Positions 11,130 through 23,099 of a stretch of 64,000 bases of DNA are shown here, piece after piece. Both the position numbers and the translations under genes were made by a program. The notes beneath the pieces are model-generated. The model had not been told where the DNA came from. It ran no database searches and was given only the letters and a program-made list of their open reading frames with translations. The first letter of the stretch is position 1, and each line of letters opens with the position of its first letter. This DNA comes from Ditylenchus dipsaci (lineage: Eukaryota; Nematoda; Chromadorea; Rhabditida; Anguinidae), in the NCBI GenBank assembly GCA_004194705.1, contig SADC01001345.1, positions 1-64,000 of the forward strand. Direction: 5' to 3'.

Positions 11130-11640
11130 TTAAATATACAGTCGAAATTATTGCTGAAACCTGGATATAACGCGACCGCTTGGGACCAGCTAAAAGTCGC
11201 GTTATCTCGGGGGTGAAACAAAATAAGCTTTATTTTGAGGTTTTAAACCAGTCAAAAAACTTTTTCAAATATCATAACAATAAAGTACATTACATAATCT
11301 TAAAGTTAAACAATGAAAAACAAAATTGGTGACTTTGATTTGTTTCTCATTCTTCTTTCGCTCCTAGTAAAAGAATTGGTCCAGATTGTAGCAGTGGCTG
11401 AGGATGGCGGGATCGACGATGTTCCTTTTTATGAATCGGCTGACCAGATTGAAGGCGGATTGTGCTTCCTGGCGAGTGATGACAAGATCCTATTTTTCCC
11501 CATCCATTTTCTCGCTCTTACAGTCGTCGATGGCCTATTCCTCAAGTGTTGAGACTTCCGCCACGATTTCATCTAGATGCAGCTTACCATCTGTAGCGGA
11601 CTTGCCCGAAAGCTGACTCGGTGCCAGAACAATACTGCTT
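11130..11640 (-). pseudogene. Tigger/pogo transposase remnant, C-terminal part
   Basis: Read on the minus strand, 11640 to about 11330 encodes a stretch with SGKSATDGKLHLDEIVAEVS, then acidic residues, a stop, and ITRQEAQSAFNLVSRFI. It aligns with the plus-strand remnant at 42031-42324 (ALSIEEIMAEVSAVE ... ISRQEAQRALNLVRLYV). This is the C-terminal tail typical of Tigger/pogo (JRK-like) DDE transposases. Next to it, 11140-11215 carries ACAGTCGA and GTCGCGTTATCTCGGGG, a plausible 3' terminus. The catalytic domain is missing, so the copy is dead. Confidence 0.65.
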
Positions 11641-11823
11641 CAATAACCAAAACGTCTTTCGATAATAATCAAAAAGTCTTCGAAAAATGTTTTCATGCCT
11701 TTGAGGGCGAGTAATACGGATTACCGTGCTACTCTCCTCCTTTTTTTTACCTTAAGAGGGATGGCTGTGCAGTTGTCACGTGGGGCGATAATAAGAGACT
11801 TTACAGTATCATAATTTAGTCAC

Positions 11824-12015
11824 TTGGGAAACATCATGCTGCACTCCTGCATGATTTGCAACCAGGAGTCCGCCGCCGTCAGCAGAGCCCCCATGCTCAA
11901 GCATGTCAAAAGAGTGCACATCCAGGCCAATCCTCCTAGTTTGCATGTCATTAGCTACGAGAATCAGAAAAAGCTGTTGATGGAAACGACTAACCGTCTG
12001 TTCCCCCTCGAATAA
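11824..12015 (+). CDS. Possible exon with a zinc-finger-like Cys/His pattern
   Basis: Frame starting near 11824 gives CMICNQESAAVSRAPMLKHV followed by KRVH, a C-x2-C-x14-H-x4-H array. The gap between the Cys and His pairs is two longer than the usual C2H2 finger. It ends with a stop at 12013-12015. G+C is higher than the neighbours. It lies just upstream of the minus-strand Tigger remnant and could be transposon-derived. No flanking exons were identified. Confidence 0.3.
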   Translation: MGNIMLHSCMICNQESAAVSRAPMLKHVKRVHIQANPPSLHVISYENQKKLLMETTNRLFPLE

Positions 12016-12019
12016 TTAT

Positions 12020-13920
12020 TATCGTCTATGTTTGTATTGTATTTCGCGGCTTTTCAAACACGATAAAAAGCGAAATATAGGTTGGCGTTCTGCAATTAAG
12101 CGTTCTGTATTTAACCTTATTTCTTCCTGTTTTTACAAAAAAACGACACACCAAAAAGTTCGTTCCCGATTAGGGTCCAACACTACTTTTTAAGATTAAT
12201 AATTTTTTTGTCTTTAGTCAGTTTAGTCCAAAGCGGAAATATAGAGCCTATTATTTTACTAAAATCACAAAAAAGTTAAACTATAAGGTTTATTTTAATT
12301 TGACATCGCATCGTAAAACCAAAGACACCATGAGATAGCTGAGAAAAGAACTATATTATGGCCAGCCAAAAATATTTCGACAAATCGGCTCTAGTTCTAA
12401 AACTTTGATAAATGTACTTTTAAAACACAAAATTCACTAGTTCTCGAATTTTTCGCTCGATGTGGAAAGTGTCGGATGAAAAATATTGCCTTTTGACGTG
12501 TTTGACATCTCGTGCCTTTTAAATATAATGACATTTGTATTTTTTAGAGAGTTAAGTTCCAGTTGCTATATGTGCATGTTGAAAACTATTTATTTACTTA
12601 TTTATTTTATTAAGATTTCAAGTTCTGTTTTAATCAATAAAAAAGAGCAGAAATTAAAATAGGAATTTGGGTGATAGTTGATTAGCCTTTTTATTTACAA
12701 AATGTGCTCAATTTCAACCATCTAAAAGTTTACAAATATTTTTTCCAATAATTCTACAATGATAAAAAGAGCAAAGCTTTTTTCGCAGCTAAAAGACTTT
12801 TTTTTGCAGGTGAAATACTTTTTCGCTTCTCAAAATTTTTATTTTTTGCGCCTCCGACTACTCGATTTTTGCATATCGAACATGTTTGATTTTTCGTGTA
12901 CTAAAAAAAAAATTTTGCATAGTTTCATATTCCTAAGGCCAAATTGCAGTGAGAAACCCAATTTTTTTAGCTAAGCAGAGTCTTTTGCGAGTTTTACGAG
13001 TAAACACAGCCATTTTTAAATGAGAGCCACTTTTACACCATACTATTCCAAACGTCCCAAATCACCATAAATCATCCGAAACTACCTTAAAATATTTTAA
13101 AATACCCCTAAAATTGCAAAGAATCTTGAGCCTTGCGTGATTTAAATCATGCAAGGCCACCCAAAAACACCTTGAAATTTTTTAAACCAACCTATACACT
13201 AATTTTAAGTCGTTTAGGTAATTAAAGAGGTAATTAAAGGCATTTTTTAAAAATTGAGGCCAGGTTCGTGGTGTGGGAGAGGACGGTTGTTTAGTGGGGT
13301 AAAATACCAACTCGTATAGATTTTTGAACGAACTTTTAAAACTTTCCATTGAAAATCGTCCATTTTCAAGACAAAAGTTTTTAGGAAAGTGACTCATAAT
13401 ACTAATATTTCTTCCAGAATCCGGATCATTTGAGATAAGTTCAGAATAATTTCTGCGAGTTGAAATTCATACTAAAGTAGGTGAGTTTTCTGATTGATCT
13501 ACTCAGAGTGGCTATTTATCGACTCCTAGAAAATATTTTGATCTGATCTTACTGTATTCAGTTTCTGGAAAAGTTTGTTCAAAATATATACGAGTTGAGT
13601 CTCGTCCGCTTAGTGGTAGGTTTTGAGTGGATTGAGGTGATAAAACTGTTAAAATTGGCGAATAAAACTTCAATTAGGTCAACAATTACTCAACCTTTAA
13701 GAAAAATCACGAGTAAGTTGTGATCCAGAACTCTACTTGGGTGTCTAAAACAAGTTGATTAGGTACAAACTAATTCGGTCAAGCAACTCACTCTTTGAAA
13801 CTGTAATGATCCACTTAAATACGGCCCCAAATGCTTTCATATAGCATTAAATTTTGTATATCTATTTAATAAAAAAGTTATTATGGAAGTTAATAAGAAA
13901 AATGAAAAATTTTAAAATTT
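12020..13920. other. Gene-free AT-rich stretch
   Basis: I see no supportable gene. The only recognisable item is AAAAGTTCGTTCCCGATTAG followed by GTCCAACACTA near 12155, a fragment of the GTTCGTCCCGCCTAGGGTCC repeat found at 20165, 20505, 22755 and 29745. Confidence 0.45.
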
Positions 13921-13924
13921 GGTG

Positions 13925-14130
13925 TTTCACATACTGCGATTCTGACTCCCGACTCTGTCTGTGACTCCATTGTGAACACAGGACCGAAAACGGAGTCGGA
14001 GTCGCAGTGTGTTCACAATGGCGTTGGAATCGGAGTCACAGTATGTGAACAGTTGCACGAAATCGTAGTCGGAGGTGTTCACCGTTCACATACTCCCGAG
14101 TAGTCGGAGGCGGAGTCAGAGTTTCTATAT
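13925..14130. mobile_element. MITE built of GGAGTCGGAGTC repeats
   Basis: ACATACTGCGATTCTGACTCC at the left and GGCGGAGTCAGAGTTTCTATATGCG at the right are imperfect inverted copies. The body repeats GGAGTCGGAGTC and its complement together with ATTGTGAACAC/GTGTTCACAAT. Repeats in opposite orientation in the two halves let the element fold on itself. Confidence 0.55.
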
Positions 14131-14139
14131 GCGATAGGC

Positions 14140-15440
14140 CACGGCTAACAAAACTACGTTCAATTCCCATCTTTTAGTCTTTTCATTTTCATTTCAAACT
14201 TCTTGCCAATAGATTTTTCGTGTTTACTACCCATTCATAGCCATGAAAGATAATAGGAGTTGATAAAACGCGTTTTTGGGCGCATGCGGGTTACAAAAAT
14301 CCCTGCCGTTGTGGCTTGTACAATATCATTGTAGAACATTTTGGAAATACTCAGCCCAACTAGCAAGTTGCGATATATCCTAGCTTTCCAAATAACGAAA
14401 GTATGCTCAATGTCAACAAGCATTGGGTACAATGGGATTTTGACGAAAAATGGTCAAATTGTACTTTATTTGGCAACGTACTTCGTTTCAAAATTTTGAG
14501 TTTGCAGTCCTCTCTAATGCTTTTGTTGTTTAAGTGTTATTTCTAAAATATTCTTCCGAAAAGTTTAAAAAATTAAGAGCAAATATTTTGTTCAAATTCC
14601 CTCCGAAATGTGCGTATCTTAAAACTGTTCTACACGTATTTTATTTTTGCCTGCTGCTTTCGTAATGCTCTCTGCACCAATGCTACGTTGCTTAGTAAAG
14701 GCAGTCTTCTCATTTTTCTAGTTTCGCGAATATTCTTCTGCCATTTAAAAGGCAGGCAGAGAAAATGCAGATTATTGATTGAAAACTGGTGTTTTTGTTG
14801 ACTCTTTGTTACACGTGCGCCAATCCAAGTATTGTTATAATTATGTTCATAGCTAACCAATCACAGTTCTTTTTGTAATTTCTGCTTTTTTACAGACAAT
14901 AATTGTCACATTTTTTTAAACTTTTTTTCCACTTCAGTCCCATTATAAGTACCCTGTTTAACTGGCAAAAATCGGCTGAACCAAATATATATTTTCGAGA
15001 ATTTTTGACTTATTTCTTAATTTTGAAAATGTGATTTCCAGGGGCGAAACAGCTGAATTTATGTTAAAAGATAGTTTTAATTGATGGATTTCAAATTTAA
15101 GATAAAAATTAGTCAAATATGTGCTTTTTCATATAACTCATACAACATGTACTGACATCTCTTTGCTAAATCTGTAATTTTCATCAATAAAATACACCCT
15201 TTAAAATGGATGAAATTTTTTGCAATTTTCGCTGAAACACATCAATATTGACAATGGTGAAAAATATTGAAGTGAAAATATTTAGTTTCATTTCAAAGCT
15301 AAATAATCATTTTTAGTTAAGAGTTTGACTGTAACTTTTGTTGAATAATTATGTTTTCACTTAGTTGTATAACCTTTGACAATTTTCAGTATTTAAAACA
15401 ATGTTTGCCCCAAACCGACATTCCAACCCAAGCGCCCCCA
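14140..15440. other. Region upstream of Bax inhibitor-1; no confident exon
   Basis: The first exon of the downstream gene should lie here or further left, but I cannot identify it. Short open frames at 14235-14432 and 14610-14860 show no family signature. Confidence 0.4.
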
Positions 15441-15445
15441 ATCAG

Positions 15446-18400
15446 AAACCACAGATATTCTAGGCAATGTATGCCGAATTTTCTCCACTCTAGGCAATAA
15501 ATTGTGAGCTTTTTGAAAAAATAAATTTTTTTTAATTAAAAAATTATATTTACAGAGAGAAAGATGTGAAGGACCATTTGAAAAATGTGTAAGTAGCGAT
15601 TTTTGACAACTTTAGTAATATTGTGAAAGTATTAATTGCAGGTATGGCACATTGACCCTGTGCATGGCTACTGCTGTAGTGGGTGTTCTTGCCAATAGCT
15701 GGTTGAACTTGTACAACTGGCACTTTATCTTTTCTCTGGGAACTATTGGACTGATGGTTAGTTTGTTTTTGATTTATTTGCACACAGTCTTATCTAATTA
15801 TTTTTTAAAAGCCCTATCCTTTGCTTCAACATTTGAATTTTCAATTTAATTTTTGAGTGATTTTTTATATTAGTGTTAATTTCAAAAAAAAATAGCTGTC
15901 TCAAATAAACAACTTAATTTTTAAAGGATATTTGAATTTTGTAGCTAGCCATTGTGGGGACAGAAGCAAGCAGGGCAAATGAGCAGAAGAGACTAGCCTT
16001 TATGTTTGGATTAGCTTTTTTGGTTGGATGCACTACTGGTCCCTTGATTGGTATGATTATTACATTATATCTGACACGTAAGCATTCCGAACTGTCCAGT
16101 TCAAACCCTAAATATTTTAAATCACTTTTAAAATTTCTATATCTTCTAAGACAAAACAAGAGTATAACTACCCTCAGGTTCAACCACAAAATCTTTATTC
16201 TTGTATTCCTAGTTCCTTTAAGCTAATTTTTTACAATTAAGAATAGGGTTGTCGATTCGATTAATCGAAATCGATTAATCGCACTCATTAATCGAAAATT
16301 TCGATTATCGATTATCGATTCGATTCGATTAATCGAAAATTTCGGTTATCGATTCGATTCCATTATTAATGGAATCTTCTGTAGTCTTAAGGTAGCATTT
16401 TATATCACACGGAGAATGTGTACACATGGAAAAGCCAAAGTCTGAAGTAATTGCTGAAAAGAAAAGTCTGAAATAATTTCCAGAAAACACAAGCCTAAAG
16501 TAATTTTTGAAAGCCAAAAAGTCTTAAGTAATTTTTTGGAAGCCAAAGTCCGAAATGATATGTAAAACACGAGTGTTTTACATATGTCTAGGCATGTCTA
16601 GGACCATTTCATGATTAAAATAGAGGGTTTTCGAAAACTGGCTTGTAATGAGAAAATCCAAAATGCTCTGGTAAATTGAAATCACTCAGATACAAGTTTG
16701 CGAGCAATAGATAGCCCTGATTACGCCCTCTGTTCTGGTATATTACACATCTAAGTGCTTCTTTAATTTGAGCGAGTACCGCCGATTTTTCGCACAAATT
16801 CCAGGTGGTTAGGAGTAGGTGAAAGTGACCTATTTTTAGGAGCTATTTTACCCATTCCACTCATACCTTTTCACGAAATTTTCGGGTTTTTCGATTCGAT
16901 TCATTGAAAATTTCGATTATCGATTCGATTAATCGAAAATTTCGATTATCGATTATCGATTCGATTCGATTAATCGAAAATTTCGATGCATCGACAACCC
17001 TAATTAAGAATCTAAAGTCTGAAACTAGGCCAATGTAATATAATTATCTTATAATTAACAGCTTGAAAGATCAAGGCATACGAAAATAAAAATGTTGTGT
17101 TTTAACCTATGAGTAGTTATACAGTTGACTCTCTGATTAACATCCGCTTAGGGTTATTTCGGTTGGTCGTCAGAGAAATTACTTATGATTGACTCCCTCT
17201 CTGATTAACGTCCCATTAGAGCCGGTCCAAACCTCATAAACGACTCTCCGAATAACGTCTCTTGACAAATTCTTCCAAAAACATATCCGTAACACATCCT
17301 AGTTAAAAAAACTTTGTTCAACATCTTCCTTTTTACACTAAAAGATCTTTTTTAAAATAACATCTTTTTGTTATCGAAAGCTGACATTACCGAAAATCGA
17401 ACTACACCAAACGTTGAACAAAATCTTCATTTCTTCATGATCTAACAACGAGGAACAGAAACAACAAGAATTTGGAGTTGTGCAGACTTGGCTCTTGATC
17501 CATTCTCATAGGATCATAGCTGAAACAAGAAAAATTAAGTCACAAACGTTTCTAAGGGCAAAAAAAATAGGAAAAACAATGAATTCGGTGTTATTCAATT
17601 TGCGGTAATGTCAGCTTTCGATTGAAAAAAAAGATCTCATCGTGATACCAGGAATTCAAAAAGGTATGAAAAAATTTGATGGCTATAAAAAATTGCGCCT
17701 CCCTGTAATGTGAGAAATTGGACAGTAATTTAATGGTTTCGCTAAGTCGGAAAGAGACCGGTCAATTTATTAATAGATATACCATTAGCTAACCAACTTA
17801 AGACAACCCACATATTTGAAAAATCACGAACACTCTGAAATTTTTATTATTTGAAGAGTATGTTGGAGCTACCGACCCCTCAATTGTCTTCAATGCCTAT
17901 GTGATCACACTGATTGTGTTTGGCTGCTTTACAATGGCAGCCCTTCACGCAGAAAGCACTAAATTCTTGCATCTCGGAGGTACACAGATATACTATAATA
18001 TAAAAAATCGGTGTAATATTTTTTTGCAAATTTCAGGGATTTTGTCATCTGCCATGCTGTGTTTGCTGATTAGCTCTTTCTTCGCTCGATACGAATTTGT
18101 GCATGGCCTGATTTTGTGGGGAGGTCTAGCCATTAACTGCGGTTTTATTGTCTACGATACTCAACTAAGTAAGCTGGTTTTAGATATATAGGATGTGGCA
18201 AATTCGCCACAGGTTTCGATTTGGCCACAATTGTATTTATTTTTGACGGGCTACTTCTTTTTTCAATAGAAAAAGAATGGTACCAGAAATATTAGCAAAA
18301 GAACTCAATCTGAAAACAACATCTTCAATGTTATTCTCATGTTTCATCCAAAAAATATGAAAAAAAAATTGAAAATAGAAATTTAAAACTTGTGGTGTAC

Positions 18401-18829
18401 CGATGGTGTAGTAAATTTTCTTCTTGAAAATTTGAGTTCATAAAATCCAAGTTTTTAAAGACCAAAATCTATAAGAAAATAAAATATTTAACATATCAAT
18501 TTCTAGTTGCCGAAAAACGCCGCCGTGGAGATACTGACTACATCTGGCATGCAGGTTAGATTAGACCACACTTTGAGTCATAAAACACCTAACTAATTTG
18601 TATTATAGTCATGTTGTTCATTGACTTTGTCAACATCTTCCGCTACATCCTCATTCTGCTCAAGAGAAGAGCGACAACGATGGTCGAAGCAAGAAACGCC
18701 GATAAACATGCCCATAAAGCTGTAAATAGCACACACCCACACAAAAAAATATTTTTCGTATTAATTTTTTTTTATCTTTTCTTGATCGCGATTGTTTTTG
18801 CTTGTTTCGAAAAAATAGCTTTCTTTTAA
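15446..18829 (+). CDS. TMBIM6: Bax inhibitor-1 (TMBIM6-type) transmembrane protein, 5' end incomplete
   Basis: BI-1 proteins are multi-pass ER membrane proteins that modulate calcium leak and suppress cell death. Exons: 15446 or 15455 to 15503, 15556-15588, 15642-15756, 15945-16050, 17857-17979, 18037-18168, 18507-18554, 18609-18829; phases agree at every join. Family landmarks in order: EKDVKDHLKNVYGTLTLC at the amino side, NEQKRLAFMFGLAFLVG, GPLIEYVGATDPSIV, CFTMAALHAES, LHLGGILSSA, GFIVYDTQLIAEKRRRGDTD and YIWHAVMLFIDFVNIFR. The core is unbroken over seven introns. Introns of 52, 53, 57 and 54 bp contrast with one of 1,806 bp that hosts a hAT MITE and a pogo-like fragment. The N-terminal exon is not identified. 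The last exon adds about 38 residues with a hydrophobic run (FFVLIFFYLFLIAIVFACF), unlike the short charged tail of known BI-1; a donor GTAAAT after HAHKA could remove it. Confidence 0.93.
16244..17002. mobile_element. hAT-type MITE inside a Bax inhibitor-1 intron
   Basis: Ends TAGGGTTGTCGATTCGATTA and ATGCATCGACAACCCTA are inverted and flanked by a perfect 8-bp duplication ATTAAGAA (16236-16243 and 17003-17010). Both ends carry arrays of TCGATTAATCGA palindromes. The interior has degenerate direct repeats of AGTCTGAAGTAATT. It has no coding capacity and lies in the sense intron between exons ending at 16050 and starting at 17857. Confidence 0.9.
17110..17290. mobile_element. pogo/Tigger-like terminal fragment
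   Basis: ACAGTTGACTCTCTGATTAAC, followed by a second GATTGACTCCCTCTCTGATTAAC and CGACTCTCCGAATAACGTC, match the terminal phrase of pogo-like MITEs in this window. A right-hand terminus is not clear, so it is probably truncated or nested. Confidence 0.45.
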
Positions 18830-19154
18830 GTTTATCTGATTCATTCTGCTCTGTCTGTGAAAAAACATAAACTTTTTAATTGTTTAAGCAAGTTATTCGA
18901 TAAATATTTTCTATTTGTTGTGGCTAACATATAAAGAACCCTTATTTTTACAAACATCAGTTTGTTAAAGCTTTTGAAAAACTTAAACAAAAACTAGACA
19001 CATCTCAAAGGAGCATTTTCACACGATCTAAATCGATCTCTCGCTAACCCAAAAAAACCTAATTATCGGTCTATTGTCGCGATTCATCAGCTTCTTATGA
19101 AACAAGTCCTAAAAGGTTTTGTTTTTAGAAACTCAACCAAAAAATTTGATTATA

Positions 19155-19584
19155 TTAGGTTGAGTAAAAAGTTTTGACAAAAAGTACGCGGTGAAAATTC
19201 AAAAAATATTTTTCCGAAATATGTCTTGAAACTACATTTGTAGGCGTAAAATGACACGCTGAGCACGAATCTGTGCTCAGAAATGCCGTGCGACTTATAA
19301 AAAGCTGAGAAAAGAGCCATTTTAACTTCTTACATTTTATTCATCTACACAAGTTAAAACAAATTTATTCAAAGTAATCCCACATCAATTAACAACTTTC
19401 TTCCAACGAATTGGCAACTTTGCCATACCTTTAACAAAAAATGAGCTTCGAGCCATTTCTGAGCACAGGTTCGTGCTCAGCGTGTCATTTACCCCTAGAA
19501 ATGTCGTTTCAAGACATATTTCGGAAAAATATTTTTTTGAATTTTCACCGCGTACTTTTTGTCAAAACTTTTTACACAACCTAA
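19155..19584. mobile_element. mariner-derived MITE with transposase relic
   Basis: TTAGGTTGAGTAAAAAGTTT and AAACTTTTTACACAACCTAA form the ends, with TA on each side (19153-19154, 19585-19586). Arms are about 130 bp. TTAGGTTG plus TA insertion is characteristic of mariner. Between the arms, on the minus strand at about 19349-19457, FFVKGMAKLPIRWKKVVN followed by a stop resembles the C-terminus of mariner transposases (LPxRWxKxVxxxG). It is an internally deleted mariner copy. Confidence 0.8.
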
Positions 19585-20009
19585 TACAAATTTTGAATTA
19601 GAGAGGACCAATTTTACATGATCCTACAGGCAAATCCAATTTTAAAGAATGAACGAAATCATGTCTTCACCCAATTCAAGTTTTGTTGACTGTCTGTCAG
19701 TTAAAATTTGACAAACTTGGGTTACTACAAATAACGCAAATTTAATGATGTTAGTTTTTCATAAACAATAATAGCACCAAATCTCTGATTTCGTCTCAAC
19801 CTTGAGCGTCTAGTCAATCATCGTTTGCGGCACGAGTTGGCGCTCTTGCTCACTTTTGCAGGACACCAATTGATACTACACATTTATCCCTGTTGACACA
19901 TAATGAAAACCTTGAAAAATGCTCATGACTAGGTGATCGTACATGAATAGCAACGTAAAGCAGAGAAACGGCGTAAAATACTAAGAAATGACCACAAACA
20001 AGTTGAAAC

Positions 20010-20152
20010 TAGTGCTGGGCAATTCTCCGCTCTTGGCTCCAAGAAAAGAGAATTTTAAAACTGAGAGCCAAGAGCAAGAGCAGGAGCAAAAATTTTATAG
20101 CCTGGAGCCGAGAGCAAAAGCAGGAGCGAAAATTTTAAAATGCACAGTACTG
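20010..20152. mobile_element. hAT-like MITE with GAGCCAAGAGCA repeats
   Basis: TAGTGCTGGGCAATTCTCCG at the left pairs with AAAATGCACAGTACTG at the right. The body repeats GAGCCAAGAGCAAGAGCAGG and its complement. A relative lies at 20995-21221. No clear target duplication remains. Confidence 0.55.
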
Positions 20153-20154
20153 AT

Positions 20155-20573
20155 TAGACCAAGGCAAAAAGTTCGTTCGCGCCTAGAGTCCGACACTTTT
20201 TCTACCTCGTTTTCTAAAGACTTTTGCCAAAAGTGATTCGTCAGTCACGTTAGAAAAAATCGCAAGAATTCCGATTCTGCCGCTCATTTTAGGAAATTAC
20301 AAAAGTTTTGCCGAAAAGACCCGCGCTCTCGATATAGTGACACCTATTTTTGAAAAATGGGTTCACTATATCGAGAGGCGCGAGTTTTTTCGTCAAAACT
20401 TTTGTCATTTCCAAAAACGACCGGCAGAATCGGAATCCTTGCGATTTTTCGCACGTGACAGATGAATCATTTTTGGCAAAAGTACTCAAAAAAGGAGGTG
20501 AAAAAAGTGTCGGACCCTAGGCGGGACGAACTTGAGGATGGTGTCACTATATCGAGATGCGACTGTAGCTTGA
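20155..20573. mobile_element. Palindromic MITE, GTTCGTCCCGCCTAGGGTCC family
   Basis: AAGTTCGTTCGCGCCTAGAGTCC at the left is mirrored by GACCCTAGGCGGGACGAACTT at the right; the centre has CTCGATATAGTGACACC against GGTTCACTATATCGAGAG. Arms are about 180 bp. Fragments of the same family lie at 12150, 22715-22870 and 29410-29765. The right end GCATCTCGATATAGTGACACC read inward from ACAGTCG is pogo-like. Confidence 0.65.
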
Positions 20574-20584
20574 AAACTAGTATA

Positions 20585-20844
20585 TACCGTATTTCCTTTA
20601 ATAGGAGCACCCGCTCTAATAAGCGCTCGCCCTCAACTTTGAGGGTCGGGATCTCGGTGCAGAGTCAATATTTTGCAAAGTTGTTTATTGCGTTTTCTTA
20701 ACTCCTAACTCCTTAGCTCTACCGATTCCACTTTTTAGATTTTTCATTTTCACCCGCAAATCTCGAGATCGAATTCCAAATTTTCCAATTTTCGGGAGAT
20801 TGAAAGATAAGCGCACCGGTGCGCCTATTAGAGGAAATACGGTA
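20585..20844. mobile_element. ACCGTATTT-family MITE
   Basis: Starts TACCGTATTTCCTTTAATAG and ends CTATTAGAGGAAATACGGTA, 260 bp, with TA at each edge. The interior shows GGGTCGGGATCTCGG, TTAACTCC...CTCTACCGATTCCACTTTTTAG and ATTTTCGGG, shared with other members of the family. Confidence 0.85.
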
Positions 20845-20994
20845 TGTTATAAGCGCGGAAAAAGTTATGTACAGTGTGGCCTATGAAACTTTTTAATTTG
20901 ATGAAAATTTACGAATGACTCTTGGGCAAAGTGTGAAGTATTTTTTGTGGTATTGAACTTTTAAGGATGGTTAAACCTAGTGCTAATTATGGGC

Positions 20995-21221
20995 AGTGCT
21001 GGGTATTGCAAAATTATCGCTCCTGCTCTTGCTCTTGGCTCTTATACTTTTAAACTTTGCCACCTGTGATTTTCGCTGCTGGCTGCTCAAAATAACACCA
21101 CGAAATAGTATTTTCGCTTCTCGAAAATTTTGTTTTGGCGTCTCGCTTGCCCTTAGTACGGTGCTGAGAATCTCAGAACTAAGAGCAAAGACAAGAGCGG
21201 AGAATCACCTAACACCGGTTG
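20995..21221. mobile_element. hAT-like MITE, relative of 20010-20152
   Basis: CAGTGCTGGGTATTGC at the left and GAATCACCTAACACCG at the right are imperfect inverted copies, with CTTGCTCTTGGCTC and GAGCAAAGACAAGAGCGGAG in opposite arms. The overlapping 80-codon open frame is incidental. Confidence 0.5.
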
Positions 21222-21954
21222 TGAAGTCGGTCTTCTAATTTTGAAGTTGTCTTAGGTTTGGCTTTTTTTACAGTAATAAAATTAGCTTGTGCAGAGAGCT
21301 AGCTCATTGTGTGGTTGATTCTTATGTCATTGCTTTTAGACTGACCCAACGACTTACTCCAAAAATTTTCTAATATACCACTGTTCCTTCCTGAACTAGC
21401 AACTAGTAGTAACAGCCGGAATGAAAGCAGAATTTCATGCTTAATCCAAGTGGTCTATGATAATCGAAATCGCTATTCTAAGCCTAATTGCTAAAAACTT
21501 TGACTGTGCATTTACGAAGCTACATGTTAGCAAACAATAGACTTGTAAAAAATAAATGACATCACTTATTCAATTATTAAAAAAACGTAAGACTGGCTAT
21601 CAGTTAAACTGTTCAATTTTGTCCGACCCAATGTTTAAAGAAAATTAGAGCAATTATTTGCTCTTTGCAACATTTTTCAGTATTAAATGATGCGCTTAAC
21701 ACAAAAAGTAGATGTATAGCCATACTTTTGTATATATGCAAATATTTTATTTTTTTTGTGCCTTCGTCTAATTTTTGTCAAATGCAGAAAAATTCAATTT
21801 GGGCGACCAAGGAATCTAAGAAATAAAATTCGGTACTGAACCCTTGAAATAGCTATATACTAAATACTATATACTCCTGTTTCTCATACTGAGGGTATAG
21901 GAAAGCTTTGAAAAATGTAAAGAGATTTGTCCTTGTTCGATAGGCAATCTCACT

Positions 21955-22100
21955 CGGAGAAAAGTTTTGTCAACCCAATTTTGATGTGATGAGCTGGTTT
22001 TTTCAGGATCAGTGAAATTAGCCAAGGGGAGCTGATCCTGGAAAAATCAGCTCGATGCGTAATTAAAAATTGGGCCAACAAAACTTTCCTTCGAGCGACA
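21955..22100. repeat. Inverted-repeat hairpin
   Basis: CTCGGAGAAAAGTTTTGTCAACCCAATTTT... is mirrored by AAAAATTGGGCCAACAAAACTTTCCTTCGAG; inside, GAGCTGGTTTTTTCAGGATCAG faces CTGATCCTGGAAAAATCAGCTC. The whole can fold into one stem. Possibly a small MITE. Confidence 0.7.
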
Positions 22101-22109
22101 TTGTCCATT

Positions 22110-22710
22110 AAAAAGGAACAATGTCCTGACGCCGCCCAGGTTCAAGTAAGTGGGAGGGCTCAGGTTCGATTTAGCCGAGGAAACAAATAAATCATATGTA
22201 AGCGGTTTGCATTTGACAATTTGATAAAAACAAAATTAAAATCATAATGTTGGCCATTTCTGTAAAAATAGAGATCAAATTCTTGTAATCCAATTCTTGA
22301 AATTAGACTTAGAATAGAACCAACCAAAATTTTTGTTTTTTTATTTTTATCCTTGTTAGAGACACACAATAGCTTATTGAAAACGCGGCTGTATCAAAAG
22401 TTCACTTGGTTGTATTTGACCACAAATTAACATTTTGTGAAGGTCTTCTAAGTTTGTTATTAAAATTATGGACCAAAAATTATTAATTTGATGAATTTCA
22501 CGTGCACCTTTGTGCTCTAATAAGTTCATCAAAAACACTTCCCACAACAAATATGCAAATTTGCGTTTTCAGCCAATTTAGTGTTATGCAAGAATCACTA
22601 AACACACCTACGTCTATTTACTCTTATAAAGAGTTTTGAGGAAAACACAAGTTCTACCAATATCTGCCATTGCATATTTTAGTGATTTAAATTTAAAATT
22701 GTTTTTCTAA
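22110..22710. other. Gene-free stretch
   Basis: AT-rich, without a supportable gene or clear repeat. The 69-codon minus-strand frame at 22160-22369 has no family signature. Confidence 0.4.
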
Positions 22711-22956
22711 TACAGTCTCTTCAAATATAAAGTCTACTCTTGATATAGTGCGGGTGCCAAAAGTTCGTCCCGCCTATTTTCGCTGATTTTTGAAGGCTTC
22801 TGCCTGTCGTCTTCGGCTAGTATGGTCCAAAATATCGCAAAGATTCTGATTTTGCCGATGGTTTCTGTAAATGGCGAAAATAACTGTACCGTATTTATTC
22901 TCATGATTGCATTAATTCCACAGTCAATTTTTCCGAAATTTGTTACTTTTAATACA

Positions 22957-23080
22957 GTGAAGTCTCTCATTAGGGACACTCACTTATCAGTGTACACCCT
23001 CTCATTGGTGTACATTCACGACCAAGCACTTTGGTTTTTTCATGAAAAACCCTTAGGACCCTCCTATTAGTGTACATCGG
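22957..23080. mobile_element. pogo/Tigger-like terminal fragment
   Basis: ACAGTGAAGTCTCTCATTAGGG followed by TCATTGGTGTACATTCA and TCCTATTAGTGTACATCGG resembles the terminal phrase repeats of the elements at 25658-25829 and 28524-29271. A matching right end was not found. Confidence 0.45.
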
Positions 23081-23099
23081 ACAAGGGAACACCCAAGCT

